The notes under the pieces were generated by a model, which was not told the origin of the DNA, did no database searches, and was given only the letters and a program-made list of their open reading frames with translations. From Sebastes aleutianus (taxonomy: Eukaryota > Chordata > Actinopteri > Perciformes > Sebastidae), in contig CAKAKS010000062.1 in assembly GCA_916700875.1 (NCBI GenBank), forward strand, positions 5,916,373 to 5,980,372: a DNA stretch of 64,000 nucleotides, in the 5' to 3' direction. The position numbers and the translations under genes are program-made. Shown piece after piece: positions 26,666 through 39,799 of the stretch. Positions within the stretch are counted from its first letter, which is position 1; every line of letters begins with the position of its first letter.

Positions 26666-27239
26666 AGAGCCAGTCAGTCACTGAGTCCATATTGTCTTAA
26701 TGTGTATTTAGTCGCTCTGTCTATTAGGGAGGGAAGTCCAGAGGTCAAAGAGCACACCCCTCCTCAACGTATATACACACACACACACACACACATCCAC
26801 ACATAAAGAGGCTCTTCTCTGACCTCTGACCTGCTGACTCCTCGTTTGTCTCACTTTCTCTGTCTGACCCTCTCTTCTCTTTTACTCTCCACACTTCACT
26901 CTTCCTTTGTGTGTTGTTTTTCTGTCAGGTCGCGCATTCACACGGATAATTACTTTTTTTTCAGCTTCTCAAAGGAATAGTTCAACTTTGCGGGAAATGT
27001 GCTCATTCGCTTTCCTTCTTAGAGCGAGACGATAAGATTCATATCGAGTTAACGTCTGTGCTTTAAAGGATAATGAGCCACACTGTTGCACTGGCTGATA
27101 TCTTCCTTCATTGAGTAACATTTGATAAAATCTACAGTGACCAGCTGTTTTAAGAAATTACTGAACCTTTTTTTTTTTTTTTTTTTAATTAAACAAACCT
27201 ATATATTTGTGAGGTATTTTTAAAAAATGTACATCTTTA

Positions 27240-27842
27240 GTAGGAACCGTAGACCATAGAAGTGGACGTAGTCACCGTGGCATCACCCATTGGTTTGTTG
27301 ACTGCCGTTTTCGGTATTTTGGCTGTCGCCATCTTGGTATTTGACCGTCACCATGTTGGCTTTTTGCAACCACACACACAAGGTGGTGGAAGTAAAATCG
27401 AACGTTGAAGTAATTTTCAGGCGACCAAAAATATTATAATTAACTCTGATAAAGTGAAAACACACTGTGAAAGGGTTAAAGTTCTAAGACGAACACACGG
27501 ACAACTCCCAGACCGGACAACACCGTGGTAGCGACCTGTCAATCACAAGGTAGCCCAGCCCTAAAGCATCCCCTGCTTTATGGTCTATTTGACTCTAAAT
27601 GGGACCATCATTTATTTTAATGAACATCATGCTGTATTGAAGAAGACTTGAAACTAGCGATTGAGACCATAAACTCATGTTTACAATGTTTACTGAGGTA
27701 ATAAATCAAGTGAGAAGTATAGGCTCATTTTCTCATAGACTTCTATGCAACCAGAGGAGTCGCCCCCTGCTGGCTGGTGAGAGAATGCAGGTTTAAGGCT
27801 CTTCAGCATTGGCTTCACTTCTCAGACCCGGAGGTTGCCCAC
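27240..27842 (+). repeat. Dispersed repeat family 4 (CGCCCCCTGCTGGCTG type)
   Basis: Contains GAAGTGGACGTAGTCACCGT, GCTGTCGCCATCTTGG, ACATCATGCTGTATTGAAG, CTCATGTTTACAATGTTTAC and GAGTCGCCCCCTGCTGGCTG. Shared with 16590-16810 and, inverted, with 45838-46320. Non-coding. Confidence 0.6.
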
Positions 27843-28030
27843 TGGTAGGAACCAATGGGCTTGAAACATTGGGGTAATCCACGTTAAATATGAAATTAAA
27901 GCCAGCAGCCTGTTAGCTTCACTTAGCACAGAGTTGACTGGAAGCAGGAGGAGCTAGCTGGCTCTGTCCAAAGGTAACAAAATCCACCTACCATCATCTG
28001 TAAAGCTCACTAATTAACGTGTTTGTTTAA

Positions 28031-28730
28031 AGGAATACTTCACCCCCAAAGTGACCATTTGTGTATCAATTTCTCACCCTGTGTTTCTTTGAATTTTTAA
28101 GTTAGATGTGTTTTTCTCTCATGCCTCCACAGTGAACGGAGAATCAAAATAAAAATACATTTTTTGATGAAATTAAATAAACAGGGGTCGCATTTAACAA
28201 CAGCAAAACTATATGAAAACATCCGTTTACAAACTCTCACACACTGGTGTAGTGGAGGGTACACGCAGGTATACTGGGTATACCTAGGTGCTTTACAAAA
28301 GCCTTTTGAATTTATAGAAGAGTATACCCACTTCCTCCTCAGTAACCTATCCATCTACCAAGTAAGACACCCTCGGGCTGGGCAATATATCATATAGTAT
28401 ATCGATATTGTGATATGAGCCTAGATATCATCTTAGATTTTGCATATCGTAATATCATAGTGTTGCATAAGTGTTGTCTTTTCCTGGTTTGAAAGGCTGC
28501 ATTACAGTAAAGTAAGATGTCATTTTCTGAACCGACCAGACTGTTCTAACTGTTCTATTATTTGCCTTTAGCCACTTTGTCATTATATACACATTACTGA
28601 TGATTATTAATCTAAAATCTCCTTACAGTATTTCGTCAAAAATGTCGTGATATGCCCTAGTACACCCTCCTCATCAACGACCACCACGCCACTGTATTAC
28701 ACATGGTCATTTTGGGGGTGAACTATTCCT
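28031..28730. mobile_element. TTAA-flanked TIR element, 700 bp
   Basis: Ends AGGAATACTTCACCCCCAAA and the inverted TTTGGGGGTGAACTATTCCT match with one mismatch over 20 bp and extend further. TTAA occurs on both sides (28027-28030, 28731-28734), as expected for a piggyBac-type TTAA insertion. It contains a younger hAT-like element at 28375-28661. Confidence 0.75.
28375..28661 (+). mobile_element. hAT-like MITE nested in the TTAA element
   Basis: Begins GGGCTGGGCAATATATCATA and contains the TATCGATATTGTGATATGA motif of a family very common in fish. ACACCCTC flanks it at 28367-28374 and 28662-28669, a perfect 8-bp target duplication. The right end is shortened (TATGCCCTAGT). Confidence 0.85.
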
Positions 28731-29282
28731 TTAATCAGTAAGCCTACAGCAGTTGCCAAGCAACCAGCAGAGACTCCAGGAAGTTACTTCTGTCGGCCAA
28801 GAAATAGTGCGGCACGTTTAAACGCCCCCTTAAACCACAACTTGTTCTTTTTACCCTTCAGTTTGTGTAGAGATTAAAATGAACAAGATCAAACATGTTA
28901 ATGAGCTTCATATTCACTGTACAGACATGGTATTGATCGTCTCATCTCACTCTCAGACAGAAAGCATGCAAAATGTTAAACGATTAAACATTAAACTTTA
29001 AGACCTAAACACAACCACAGCGGGAACAATGTGCAAGTCTCTTGAACGTATACAGTGAATGCGTTAATCGATTCTACTCCACAGGCCAGACATCGAGGCA
29101 ACAACAGATTTATTGGAAATAATAAACGGTCGATATTTGAATGTAGTGATATGTAGTAATCTCTGTGTGTTTAAGCTTTTCATGTCTCTCTTTATCTGTC
29201 TGTCCTCTGTCTCAGTCTCTCACTGTCGTCTGTTTCTCAGTTACCTTTTGAACTCTTGACCAGCTGCTAGGTTCACCCGTCT

Positions 29283-29538
29283 ACACACACACACACACAC
29301 ACACACAGTCCCTTTGACCAGTCAAGCGGTGGTCACTCAGTGGTCATCTGAGACACACACACACACACACACACACGTCGAGCCATAAGCCCTGAGGAGG
29401 GGTCGGCCGGTGGCCACGGCGACCAGTGCAAGGGTCAGTCTGGGGTCGTTACGTTACCATGACAACAGAGGCAAGAGTCACTGAGTGGTCAAACCTCAGC
29501 CCGGGTCAGCGAATGGTCAAATGCAGAGACTGGATTAT

Positions 29539-29584
<46 letters not shown>
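29283..29584 (+). repeat. Three (CA)n microsatellites
   Basis: Blocks at 29283-29307, 29352-29376 and 29540-29584, separated by GGTCA-rich sequence. Confidence 0.9.
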
Positions 29585-29586
<2 letters not shown>

Positions 29587-29670
29587 GAAATATTAAACCT
29601 CTGTATGCAAACACACTTATACACATAATGCACTTCTTGAAACTTAATTATTACACATGGTGGCTGTTGT

Positions 29671-29910
29671 CTACGGAGGGTTTTAAGGGCCGAAACTAAA
29701 TATATAAATACATAACTAACTGTAAAATTAAAGCGCCCCGACTTTTGATAGATGAAAGTGAGAGATTTATTTATTTTGCTGCAGTTACACTTTATGTATA
29801 GATGAAAATATATACAAATAAAAAAAAATAATTTGAATAGATAAATAAATGTGTGAATAAATAAATAAGCCAATAAATTAATTAATATAGAAACTCATAA
29901 ATGAATATAC

Positions 29911-29990
<80 letters not shown>

Positions 29991-30040
29991 GTATATGTAT
30001 ATATATATATCTATATATATATATAATGTCCCATTTAATG

Positions 30041-30081
<41 letters not shown>

Positions 30082-30195
30082 TGATGGCAATTAAGCATTA
30101 AATTACATAATTATTAATTTATTTATTTAAGCATTTAATTATATAATTAGTTATGTATTCATATGTTTAGTTTTGGCCCTTAAAACCCTCCATAG
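29671..30195. mobile_element. TIR element with A/T-rich interior (525 bp)
   Basis: Left CTACGGAGGGTTTTAAGGGC and right GCCCTTAAAACCCTCCATAG are inverted repeats; pairing continues for about 45 bp (ACTAAATATATAAATACATA with AACTAAACATATGAATACAT). The interior holds (GT)n 29912-29980, (AT)n 29981-30025 and (TTTA)n 30045-30083. Confidence 0.65.
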
Positions 30196-30202
30196 TGGCC
30201 AT

Positions 30203-30207
30203 GGTGT

Positions 30208-30269
<62 letters not shown>
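30203..30269 (+). repeat. (GT)n microsatellite
   Basis: About 32 GT units with one TTTG interruption, just right of the TIR element at 29671-30195; it is opposite in sense to the (CA)n at 29540-29584. Confidence 0.9.
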
Positions 30270-30272
<3 letters not shown>

Positions 30273-31386
30273 CTTCCAACAACAATATTTAAATTACAGA
30301 GTGTAAATTCTCACTGTAATTATATTCTGTATAATTACAATTTTATAATTGTTTTTATTTTATTTTATGACACTTGTTTCTGGTTCTCTTTCCATCCACA
30401 AAGACATTAATGAGGAAATTGTGCATTATTGTTGTTGTTGTTATTATTTTTTTCCTTCTGAGGGCGCTCTTCTCTTAGCTAATACCAGCTGATACCTCAT
30501 GCAACCAGCTGGCTTTCACAAAGGGAAAAACTGACATATCAATAACACATTTTATTTTAAGGGTCCTTCAATTCATTTCCTAACGATTGCCTAATATATT
30601 TCTAATAATTAATAATGATCTACTAATAATAATAATTCCTAATAATTAATAGAGCCAAAGTGCTTGGACTGTGAAGGTTAAGGTAGTTGTGTTGAGATTT
30701 CCAGGAAAATTACCATGAATGAACTGCTCAATTTAAGCAAATATTAATTAATTATTCAGTTATTATTGGAGACTTTATATCTTATGTTTAAGTTGAATTA
30801 AATCTGTTTCACAGGAGTCAAATTTCACATTTGTGCATGTTCATGGTTGTCTGATCTGCTGTTAACTGAATAAAAGACTATCTATGTTTTCAATTTGAAT
30901 TAAATAATTGGAAGTGAACATTGTCTCTGTTTTCTTTTAGAATTAGTTTTTTTCAAAAGGAAATATTTGGGAAATTAGCAGGAAATTATGAAGAAATTAA
31001 GGACTTGTTAAATGAAGTGTTACAAACATATCCATAAAATGACTAATAAATAAATGAAATATAATCCAAAACCAGACCAGTCAAACTCTTCCCCGACCTC
31101 ATCGTATCACTTTACAATTCCAATTTTCTTCCTAGAAATTCTGTCTTTATAATAATAGAAATTCTGGATCTGCAGGATCTATTTTTGTCTATTTAATTGT
31201 TTATGTCAAGATTTCGATGTTTAGATCACCAAATTTTCTCATATTCCTTCAACTTGACATAGAGCATGACTTCCTCTCCAAATGACAGTGTTTGTTGGAT
31301 CTCCTTCATTTCACTGTATGTTCCACATTATGTCCACCGTATCCAAATGAAGTCTACATGCATTTTATGGGAACTATGGTTTCTCT

Positions 31387-31811
31387 TATGGAGGACGGAA
31401 CCTGCCAAAATAAATGATAAAATAATTATTAAATATAGCAAAAATATTAAAATTAACTGTGGCTGTTAATTAATTGATGAAAATAAAGCTGAAATGAATA
31501 AATAAATAAAAAATTAATGCAACATTTTAAATCAATACATTTAAAAATTAATAAAAATAAATACATAAATAAATAAAAGGGGAAATTAAACAGAAGAGTA
31601 AATAAATGAGGGAAATATTACAAAGATAAATAAATGAAGAAGCAAATTAAAACAGATATCAATTTATATCACATTTTATCAATTCATTAATGGCTACATT
31701 TATTTTGTATATTATTTTCGTTGCATTTAATTACATATTTATTTATTTATTGATCCAGTCATTTATTTATTTATTCATTTTTTTTTATTTTGGCAGGTTC
31801 TGTCCTCCATA
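31387..31811. mobile_element. TIR element with ATAAATA-rich interior (425 bp)
   Basis: Left TATGGAGGACGGAACCTGCC matches the right GGCAGGTTCTGTCCTCCATA as an inverted repeat with one mismatch. The interior is almost wholly ATAAATA and AATTAAA variants, including AAAGGGGAAATTAAACAGAA. A diverged reverse copy of that interior lies at 14160-14510. Confidence 0.7.
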
Positions 31812-33294
31812 TTCTCTGCACTAATGTCTTAACATTTCTGGTTTTCTTTGCAAACTATGCACATTCAGGGTGGTAGCCAGGATTTCAGAAATACTGAGGT
31901 AAAATAAAAAAATAATGAATAAATAATTAATTAATTAATAAAAAAATAATAGCTACAAAACAAATTAAGTAAATAAATAAATGTATACAACATCAATTTA
32001 AGTTGAAATGAATTGTATTTGTCAGAATTAATTTATTCAGTTAATGTTCAGTTCTATTTTCTGTATCTTTCCTTACATAAAGCATAACATTTTGGTGAGT
32101 ATTTATTTATTTATTTATTTATTTATTGACTTAAAAGTAGTCCACTTTAAATATTTAAGATGTTTTTATCCAACCATCCATATCCTACAATTTCTATCCT
32201 TGAGAACACACACAGAAAACCTCTAGTACACCATGCTCTATTCACCACATACGGTGTTAATCAATACAGACTTTTACAAAAACAAATATTACCATAGATA
32301 TAAAAACATACAAATTACAACCAACTTCTCATTATATCTTTTACCAAATACAACCTTTTATTTTAATCCAGCAAACGGTAAAAAAAGCAGTAAATTCTGC
32401 CATTCTTTTAATTCTCATTTTACAAAGCATACTCAAATCTCGTCCATCTCTTAATATTTATTGATAATCCAAACTAATCTAAATTAACCTTAACACATCC
32501 ATCCCTGAACTAAATTCATTGGTGCTCCCAAAAAGAACAACAACTCACTAACACCGCTGGGTTATAAATTGACCCATTGTGGGTCATAGAATCAACGCAA
32601 CACGGGGTTAACTTGGCCCAAAGAGTGTTAGTGTTATTTTTATATTACTGTTACTGGATCAAAACAACCCAAAGTCTTGAGTACCCATGGGTACTGGGCT
32701 TATGATTTTTAGTGTGAACAAATATAATCCAGTAGACTCTAGTTCCTCATTTAACCCTCTCTGCTTTAAAATGCCCAATTTAGAAATCCAGAATGCCTCC
32801 CTCTTAGGAGCAACTTCTGTAAATCTCTACCCTTCTCAAAACTATCGATAAGTCACATGACTAATCGATGGAGTGTACATGAAGAAACTAGAAACAACAT
32901 CAGACGCCACCCTGATGAAGAGAAAAAGTAGCTGAAGTGGGGAAGAGTTATGCGATGTGTTTTCATTTTGGACGTTTAAAAATTCTTCAATAAATTTATA
33001 AAATAAGCAAAATGTATTAGTTGTTTTTTATTATTAATCTTTTATTGCAAAACAAAAGACAAAACACCACCATACTACACAATAATACAAATATTATTAT
33101 TAATAATAATAATGATAAAATCAGTGGGAGTGCTGGCAGTACGTCCACCCTGGCCACTGGGAATGGGTCAGGCCGGCAGGGTCAAAGGGATTATTTCCTT
33201 GTTTCCTTTTATAATTATTGATATGAATTTAAATCTTTGCACCATTACTACCATATTTTCAATGTTGTTGTATAGAGAGAGAGAGCCTACATAT

Positions 33295-33442
33295 TTAATT
33301 TAATTTAATTTAATTAAGTTTAATTTAATTTAATTTAATTTAATTTAATTTAATTTAATTTAATTTAATTTAATTTAATTTAATTTAATTTAATTTAATT
33401 TAATTTAATTTAATTTAATTTAATAGAATTTAATTTAATTTT
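33295..33442 (+). repeat. (TTTAA)n pentanucleotide microsatellite
   Basis: About 28 nearly perfect TTTAA units with one TTAAG and one TAGAA interruption. Being A/T only, it is a likely site of easy duplex opening. Confidence 0.9.
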
Positions 33443-34389
33443 GTAATGGTGATTTCTGTTTACTTGTGCTTATTTTGACTGATGTTGGTCCAGCTTTGGG
33501 TCGCCCACAGACCCTTAAAGGAGAAGGCCTGTTTATGATGGACTGGTCGTGGTATTGGTATTATCAAGGAATGTAATTAAAAACATTTATTCAAGTGCTG
33601 TATTAGCACATTTTAAAATGCATTGGTATTTTGCGTGAGTATTTCTATTTTAGGAGAAATTTGTCTGCAATTTTGTGTCTCCAAAATATTCACAGAAAAA
33701 CAATCTTGTTTTGGTTTGATCGATATATTGATGAAACTCAAATCGCTGCCACAATGTTTAAAGACTATTGAGCCGTCACGGTGGCGGCAACTCAGTTTGT
33801 CCAGCAGGAGGCGCCGCTCTGACAGAGAGTGCATCCTCCACAGGATAGTGACCTGGCCTTCAACTCAACACCTCTGCTTAGGCACAGCGACCCGGCCTTC
33901 AACCCTGACCTTTGACCCCAGCCGGGTTCAGCCTTGGGTCGGCTCTCACACACACACACATATAGTACAGGTTCAGAGAGCGGTCAATGATTCAGCTGCT
34001 GCAGCTTCCACTCAATACACTATCAAACACAATAAATGTGACAACTTCAACTGAACATCAACTTGTTTTTATTGGTTAATGATCAACTTTATAAAAAATA
34101 TTAGATTATATCAGATCAGATTAGATTAGATTATATTAGATTACTGCCAAAAAGTGTGTATTACCACACACAGGGAATTTGTCTTGGTTTGTTCCCATCT
34201 ATCAACCTTAAAGCTGCACTATCAATATGTTTATAACAATGGATAAAATGACAATGTGCAGTGTGAGAGGGGTCATTCATAGTGATGGACCAACAAAGTT
34301 TTTTTTTCCTGCAGTCTGTAGTCCCCCTCAGCTCTTGGAGTTTTTTTTAGCCTCTTTCAGCTCATTGTTTTGGTTATATGGCCGACAAA

Positions 34390-34580
34390 CACCACTCTCA
34401 TCCAACTTGTTAGCTTTAACCAAATCACCACGTGACAAACCATGATGTTTGTTTTTTGTTTTCTTTCAATTTACAACTTTAACCACATGTTAAAAAAACT
34501 GTTTAAAACTGTTTGAAAACATAATAAAAGAAGAAAATATGTTTCTCTCGAAACGTAATTGAGAATGCAGTTTAGTTGTA
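34390..34580. repeat. Dispersed repeat related to family 3, second copy
   Basis: Shares GACAAACCATGATGTTTG, TTTCAATTTACAACTTTAAC and CTCGAAACGTAATTGAGAAT with 10800-11010. Confidence 0.45.
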
Positions 34581-36989
34581 TGGGAACTAGGGATGTTAAT
34601 AATTGACCGTTTAACCATTAATCGACATTAACCATTTTAACCGATTAACGCTATCGGTTAACTGTACACACACTGCTACATTCACAGCTATAACGCCACC
34701 AACAAACCCACATTCACCGCCAACACGCACACATGGTCTGTCGGAAACTCGCTAAAATTACGCAGACTGTACATATGCGGCGGCGGTGAGCACGAGGACT
34801 CCGGCAATGCTACAGCTTTTCCAAATTAGCATCACTAATAGGAACGTAATTTTGTAGGAAACAGGGTTGGCTAAAGAGGCAGATATTTCCCTCAGGAGTT
34901 GGAGGAGACCAAAAACAGAGCTAAAAGAGGGAGAATATTGGACTTACATTAATCAGCTGGCCACAAACACAACTCCAAATGAATGATTACGTTGTTCTGT
35001 GTTTGCTAACTAGTTCATCATATTTACCAAAAAAACATATCAATGTAGTGTCTTACTTTTGTTTACGGCTTTAAAGTTGCGTTCATTTATTTTTTGGGGA
35101 GGACATATTGACATATTTTTACACATCCAGTAGAAATTTCTGCATTCATTTGGAGTTGTCGTCCTTGCATGGACTTGGCAAATGTAAGTCCAATATTCAT
35201 TCTCTGTTTAGCTCTATTTTTTGTTATATATAAAGTTAAAACAAATTAAAACAAATGAGCTAAAAGATATTAAAATGCTCCTTAGAGCTACGGGAACTGC
35301 AACGTCAGGTGATACAAGCACACCCTTCAGATTACAAATATTTTGACCCATGTTAGTAGAAAAATATTCACTAGTGCAACTTTAAAAAAGCACAATAGAT
35401 CTTTTTCACAGCAGCCATTTTTGACTTGTCATAGCAGGAAGTGTAACATACAACATTTGTTTTATTATTTACACCTGTGCTTTATACTGTGAAATGACAA
35501 CGTATTTTCAATGAATAAGGCCTGTTATATATGGTGTACATTAAAAAAAGATAGAAGAAACATTAATGCATATACAGGATGTATGTGATAGCGCCGTTAA
35601 CACACTAGTCCCATTCATTTAAACAGCAGACATCTTAGAGTCGTCAATACAAAAGCTCCGGCAGCCATCTTAGGCAGGGCGCAGCAGGCTCGGCGAGGAC
35701 ACGCCAGCAACAGCCGTTTCATCGTCACTGATCTCAGTTCTGCCGTTTATTGATGAACTCTTCAAAAGTGCCTCTCACAAAGGAAATCCATCTCATCCTA
35801 TGCAAACACCGTCATCACTTCCTGCCCTGCAGGGTCAGGGCGGGGTCGGTCTGGGGTCGAACGCAGGTCACTGCAACGTGAGGTCGAAGGTCACCTCGTC
35901 GTCTGTTGTACAGAACTGGTTAAATGGTCATTTATATTCATTTATATTCATTGTTTGCTAATGCTCATGTGGCATAATGCTTCTAATGCTTGTTTAAGGA
36001 AATAAGTCACGTTCATGTGAAATACGGAATCCGTGCAAACAAACAAACAAAGTAGCCCAATAAAATCTTTTGCAAGATAAAGGAATTAAATGTTGATTTA
36101 ATTCTACAAAACTCTGTGCTCAAAAATGTTTGTATCCATAAAAACAATACAGCAAATCAAAATGTTGTTTGATTTTGGTTTATTTTTGCAGGTGGAGACT
36201 TTGAATGATAAAAAATAACAAATTATTAAAAATATTAATAATAATAACATTACAATTTAATGTCAAAGAGGAAGACTGTGGACACACTTCCTGCCTGGGA
36301 GGGTCAGAGTGGGTTCAGTGTGGGGTCAGACAGAGTTCACCTTCATGGTTTTCCATGGTATTTATGCACATATATGTGCATATAAATCCCTTCCCACCAT
36401 TATAGGACAGTCACTATACAAATTCTAGATGGCTAAAAGTGGCATTTTCTCTGTTCCCTCTGGAGTCATTGGAGGCGGTGAAGATAAGACAACTCTTTAA
36501 ATTTAACCTCTAAACTAAACTGTCATGGTTCTATTCAGCCAACTCAAAGGTTCAGGAAAGTTGCAGGTAAATATTAAAAAGACAACACTTACTTAAAGGT
36601 CTTATTAATAACATTTTTATATCGACGAATATTTCTTTAAAAAACGATACACCCACAGAGCCTTTGGAAAACTGCGTAATAAAAGGATGGCCTTTCCTGA
36701 AAAAAAATATTGTGACGGTGAATTAATCATTTTAAAAATGATGGCAGGTCCAAAATGAATATTTTGTTTATCTCTGTGGAAGATATCTGACGTTTGGTTC
36801 CCACTTCTAACAAGTCATGAAATGCTAATAATACATAATGTTACACCACTGCCTTTTGGCTAAATATAACTTTAAAAATAACGTATAGCTATTAAACATC
36901 TCAAGATCTGGTGCACCATGAAGTCTCTCTACAGGTTTGTCTATTTTTTTAATTTAATATATATATTTATCCTCTATTTTTAAATTACT

Positions 36990-37930
36990 GGTGACCTGCG
37001 CACATGTGATTATTTCCCATGTGATAGTAAGAGGGAAGTACATGTGTTTCTCATTTTGGCTTTTCTGAAAGCATGTAAACTAGGGCTGTTAAAATTAATT
37101 TAATCCCAGTTATGATTATCCATACTTAATCACCATTAACCACGTATTGTTTAGCTGTTCTCAATGTTCATGAAAGGGAGATTTATCAAGTATTTAACAA
37201 TCTTATCAACATGGGAGTGGGCAAAAATACTGCTTTATGCAAATGTATGTATATATGTATTATTGTAAATCAATTAACAACACAAAACAATGACAAATAT
37301 TGTCCAGACACCCTCACAGGTACTGCATTTAACATAAATAAATATGTTCAAATCATAACATGGCAAACTGCAGCCCAACAGGCAACAACAGCTGTCAGTG
37401 TGTCAGTGTGCTGACTTGATTATCACTTGCCCCAAACTGCATGTGATTATCATAAAGTGGGCATGTCTGTAAAGGGGAGTACCCATAGAACCAATTTTCA
37501 TTCACAGATATGGAGGTCAGAGGTCAAGGGACCCCTTTGAAAATCCCTTGCATAAGTTACCGTAAGTTTGGAGCGACAAGCTAGTATGACAATGGTTTAA
37601 GCTTTAAAACTGAGCCGCTACAACCTAAAAATCACAAGTTTCGTTAACGCGTTATTATCCCGTTAACTTTGACAGCCCTAATGTAAACACATTAAAACCT
37701 CACATGTAGAAAATACAATGTGAACTTCAAACATGTCATTTTTTTCTACAGGTCAGATGTGACCTGCACATGTGATTACTTCACATGTGAATATTTTAAT
37801 ATCCCACATGTGAAAGACACACATGAAGTGTGTAGATCACATGTGGAAAAAACATCAATGAAAAACACTTGGGGGTGGAAATTTGAGTATTTTTTCACAT
37901 GTGAGGTTCAAGTGTGTTCAGATGTGAAAT
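36990..37930. repeat. CACATGTG-rich repeat, split by a hAT-like MITE
   Basis: Perfect CACATGTG at 37001, 37767, 37782, 37805, 37838 and 37896, with further ACATGT and AGATGTG variants. The copy of ATGTAAAC on each side shows the MITE 37081-37680 was inserted in it. Confidence 0.6.
37081..37680 (+). mobile_element. hAT-like MITE family 1, 600 bp, perfect termini and target duplication
   Basis: Starts TAGGGCTGTTAAAAT, ends TTTGACAGCCCTA, flanked by ATGTAAAC at 37073-37080 and 37681-37688. It interrupts a CACATGTG-rich repeat that is present on both sides. No transposase, so movement must have been in trans. Confidence 0.87.
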
Positions 37931-39799
37931 AATCACGTTTTTTATAAGAGATGAAAATATTAATATTAATAATTTTTCTCTCTAGCTATCTTGTTTCCCT
38001 TCTTTCTTTCTCTCCTGACAATACTGAACATTCACTTTTTCTATGCTTCATTATGTTTTTTTAACCTTGCTGCTGCCATCATGTTCATCAACAAAAATAT
38101 AGTTTCATTTTGTTTTCTCTGTTTATATTTTCAAAATGCAGTCTCCACTTTTTGGGTCAATTATATTACACGTAGATTTCGTTAAACTAATTGTCTGGTG
38201 GATTCAGTTTTGTCTCATCACCATCACGCTGGACGCAAAACCCCGACCTCCGGTATCAAAGTCCTGACATTTGTACTGCATGGTAAAAGATCATAACACT
38301 TCAACACTGGAATGAAACATAATCTGGCAGCAGTCATGGTTCCTCCAGAATGTATTTGGCAAAACAAATGAGCAGTATAACATCATTTGTAGGAGACAGG
38401 GTTGTTTAAGATTTATGAAGGTTCAGAACAATGAGAGAAACTGGCACAGCCATGTTTCTCCTCCAAAATATATGCTGACTAACCGACTTTCATTGTGTCC
38501 TGTTCAGAGGGTCAACAAACGTTCAGTCTGGGTTCAAATCCAGGTCAGAGCGCAGAGAGAGCCAAAGTTCACATTGTCTTATATCTGATCGACACCGCCG
38601 CTACAATTCGAGTCGAATTGGTTTCACACAATGGCTGTTTTCTGCCAGGCAGTCTGCTTAGTCAAAGACTCAGAGAGTAGCAACGAATTACAGCTGGCTG
38701 TGATGACTCGCTGGCTTCTTACCATTCTGCACGTGTAATAGGGTTCACTAATAACTGACTTTCAACAACATTAGATTGGACCATTTTCTTGACACAGTGT
38801 TCAAAGTTTTCAGTGTTGTTGTTGTGAGTGAGAGCTTTATTCTATATCTAATAACATCTTAAGTCTAGGCTACGGTACAAATTTAAGTTACGGGTGCCCT
38901 TATTTATGCTTTTCATAATCACAACTTTCGCGCCCATGAATCATGAGTTAGTCCCTGTTCACACCTGGTATTAACATGCGTCCTGAGTGATCTGATCACA
39001 AGTTGACAGCTCCAAGTACGTCTGTTCGCACCTGGCGCACCATTAGAATGCATCTCCAGTGATGGGATCTCACTTCCCCGCTCTTTTTTTTTTTTAATTT
39101 ATTTTATTAACATCAAAATTAAAGGTTATCGTACCAGTGGTTTCTGGGGACCTTCATGTCACTGGCACCGCTCTCTTTGCCAGGAAACAGCAGCGTACAG
39201 AGCTTCAGAGAGCCGGGGAGGAGAGAGAACGGGCAGGGGGGACGTCAGTTGAGTAGTCGGGGTTTAACGTGGTCCAGGAGTACTTGATAAGAACTACTTA
39301 AAATGACAGAAACCATCTTTGGGGAAAATGTATTTGACGTGTACTTTGACTTTTTAGTTTGGCCAATGTCCCATCTGCTAACACGGAGGGGGCGGGATTT
39401 ATGACCCATACTGCAGCCAGCCACCAGGGGCCGATCCAGATGCCCAAGCCCTCAGGAAGGGCTTTGAAGCTAATTTTCATAGTGGCCAAGCGGTGGTATT
39501 ACAACTTCCGTGTCTGTCACGTGATGCCATTGGGCCCAAAAATACTTTTTTCCCATAGACATATGGGATATATATATATATATATACATTGGGAAAGTGA
39601 CGTCTGTATATCAGTGGGTACATTTTTTTTTTTAGGTAAATCAATTTCCCATTACAAAAACTTGAATCGCCCTTATTTAAATCATCCATCCGGCGTTATT
39701 TTCATGCTGCTGTTCATGTGAATGTGCTCCAGATCGAGGGCTGGGAGGCGGAGTTAAAGGAAACGCTACTGCGCCTGCTCTATGGGCCCAATGGATGCA

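Larger units (their letters stand above)
26968..28985. repeat. Nested repeat cluster around the TTAA element
   Basis: At 26968-27060 and 27870-28026 lie forward pieces of a fish repeat (AAGGAATAGTTCAACTTTG start; GGCTCTGTCCAAAGGTAACA). At 28735-28985 a related piece runs in reverse (TCCAGGAAGTTACT, GGCCAAGAAATAGTGC). A different repeat (27240-27842) interrupts the forward part. Orientation suggests two copies of one family meeting tail to tail at the TTAA insertion. Confidence 0.5.
31812..36989. other. No gene seen; A/T-rich with scattered repeats
   Basis: (TTTA)n at 32101-32127 and the (TTTAA)n and GGTCA blocks listed separately. Frames around 33620-34050 and 35690-35930 were examined and show no domain. 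Confidence 0.5.
35831..38572 (+). repeat. Three alignable GGTCA-rich blocks
   Basis: Blocks at 35831-35895, 36300-36341 and 38508-38572 share an order of GGTCA, GGTCTGGGGTCGAA-like and AGGTCA/AGTTCAC motifs, each preceded by a pyrimidine-rich stretch ending in AG. Related short pieces are at 29398-29453, 33922-33941 and 45360-45386. Nature unknown: decayed repeat, duplicated exon or binding-site array. Confidence 0.4.

Noticed and set aside
38531..38545. GGTTCAAATCC resembling a tRNA B box
   Set aside because: No A box at the right distance and no cloverleaf could be drawn.
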